Positions 52,211 to 52,884 of a stretch of DNA of 52,884 nucleotides are shown piece by piece (position 1 is the stretch's first letter; every line of letters starts with the position of its first letter). Origin of the DNA: Streptomyces jeddahensis (GTDB lineage Bacteria > Actinomycetota > Actinomycetes > Streptomycetales > Streptomycetaceae); NCBI RefSeq assembly GCF_001642995.1, contig NZ_LOHS01000077.1, positions 1 to 52,884 on the forward strand, given 5' to 3'. Under the pieces are notes generated by a model. It was not told the origin of the DNA. It made no database searches and worked only from the letters and a program-made list of their open reading frames with translations. A program made the position numbers and the translations under genes.

Positions 52211-52884
52211 TGCCACTCCTTCGCGCACCGTCTCGTGCCTTGGCGCCTTCGGCACCGGGCAGGAAAACCGTAACCGCGGCGCGCAGCCGCGCCGGCTGGT
52301 CCAGGTGTACGTCGTGGGCCGCGTCCGGGATAACCGCGAGCTGTGTCATCCCCGGGCGGCGCTCCCGCATCTCGGCCGTCTCCGCCTCCGGCATCGTGCC
52401 CTGCGCGCCCCGTATGACGAGCGTCGGGCACCGCACCCGCTCCCATTCGTCCCAGTACGCGTGCGTGGCGAGTTCGGCGACGGCCGCGACCATGACGTCG
52501 CGGTCCACGCGCGCGTGCCAGCCGTCGGGGCGCTCGTCCAGGCCTCGCGCCCAGGCCTCGTTGCCGAAGAACTGTTCCGCCTCGGCGAAGGACTTGAAGG
52601 GAGTCGGCCAGCCGTCCAGCCAGTCGCCGATCTGCTTCGGGAGCTCCGGGTTCGGGCCGCCCGGGCCCGCCTCCACCAGGATCAGGGCGTGGACCAGGTC
52701 CGGGTGCGCGGCCGCGGTGAGCAGGGCCGTGTGGCCGCCCAGGGACTGGCCGAGCAGCGTCACCGGGGCGAGGTCCAGTGCGCGGATCACGGCCACCGCG
52801 TCCCGTACGCACGCCGCCCGCGTCATATCCGGCGGTCGGCGCGTGCTCGCTCCGTGGCCTCGGGCGTCGTACGTCACCACCCGG
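52194..52884 (-). CDS. alpha/beta hydrolase, truncated by the window end
   Basis: The C-terminal 229 or so residues of an alpha/beta hydrolase. The nucleophile elbow is GQSLGGH, the acid region LVIRGAQGTMPEAE and the catalytic His is in AAHDVHLDQP. YDARGHGAS upstream is the usual strand-beta-4 region, so the oxyanion-hole motif (HG) and N-terminus lie outside the window. Probably a soluble esterase-like enzyme; substrate unknown. Confidence 0.88.
   Translation of the reverse strand, partial: RVVTYDARGHGASTRRPPDMTRAACVRDAVAVIRALDLAPVTLLGQSLGGHTALLTAAAHPDLVHALILVEAGPGGPNPELPKQIGDWLDGWPTPFKSFAEAEQFFGNEAWARGLDERPDGWHARVDRDVMVAAVAELATHAYWDEWERVRCPTLVIRGAQGTMPEAETAEMRERRPGMTQLAVIPDAAHDVHLDQPARLRAAVTVFLPGAEGAKARDGARRSGSEWES

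Overview
The window looks like a chromosomal segment of a Streptomyces. Base composition is very GC-rich, GTG and TTG starts are frequent, and gene order matches known Streptomyces loci: a conservon, cslA-glxA-cellulase, class E and F sortases, and DasR-type chitinase promoters. In-frame TTA codons are rare; two were found by eye. All assignments are from reading the sequence and recalling protein families; no database search was run.

Layout. 1-4.8 kb: a DUF3830 gene divergent from an ehuBCDA-type ectoine/hydroxyectoine ABC importer, followed by an IclR-type regulator. 5.0-10.5 kb: a tRNA-Lys(CTT), a GT4 glycosyltransferase, and a conservon (CvnA sensor ATPase, CvnB roadblock, CvnC DUF742, CvnD GTPase) with a GAF-domain gene in the fifth position. 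10.6-20 kb, mostly minus strand: an unusual acyl-CoA dehydrogenase, a CBM2-FnIII-GH18 chitinase, a DHA2-type MFS exporter, a chitin-type AA10 LPMO, an SPFH/Band-7 protein and an NlpC/P60 cell-wall protein. 20-27.6 kb: a second, identical tRNA-Lys(CTT), the cslA-glxA pair with a convergent GH6 lipoprotein (hyphal-tip glucan synthesis), then a cobalamin riboswitch in front of cbtBA (cobalt uptake). 27.6-37.5 kb: class F sortase, secreted proteins including one with an LAGTG sorting signal, HAD phosphatase, Gfo/Idh/MocA oxidoreductase, FAH-family hydrolase, YidC paralogue, class E sortase and a TPR-like SEC-C protein.

37.7-48.1 kb is an accessory island with visibly lower GC than its flanks. It holds a Vsr endonuclease gene followed by a tightly overlapping six-gene operon: a Z1 SF2 helicase, a PD-(D/E)XK (DUF4420-like) protein, a GHKL/MutL-MORC-like ATPase, an unrecognised 298-aa protein, a two-domain protein joining a DUF6339-like module to a C5-methyltransferase fold without the catalytic cysteine, and an intact C5-cytosine methyltransferase. 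This resembles the predicted MutL-Z1-nuclease-methylase class of restriction-like systems and the MZA defence system, but it lacks an AIPR gene and carries an apparently dead methylase beside an active one. It is the best candidate here for an under-described system.

48.1-52.9 kb: a regulatory triad common in Streptomyces (ATP-binding protein, XRE/DUF5753, DUF397), a secreted seven-bladed FG-GAP propeller, a SMI1/KNR4 protein and a truncated alpha/beta hydrolase. Between genes there are several undescribed-looking repeats: a 23-bp array upstream of the cobalamin riboswitch, another of about 23 bp near 31.0 kb, a 33-bp array whose unit carries a stop codon, and three copies of a dispersed hairpin element whose terminal stems covary.
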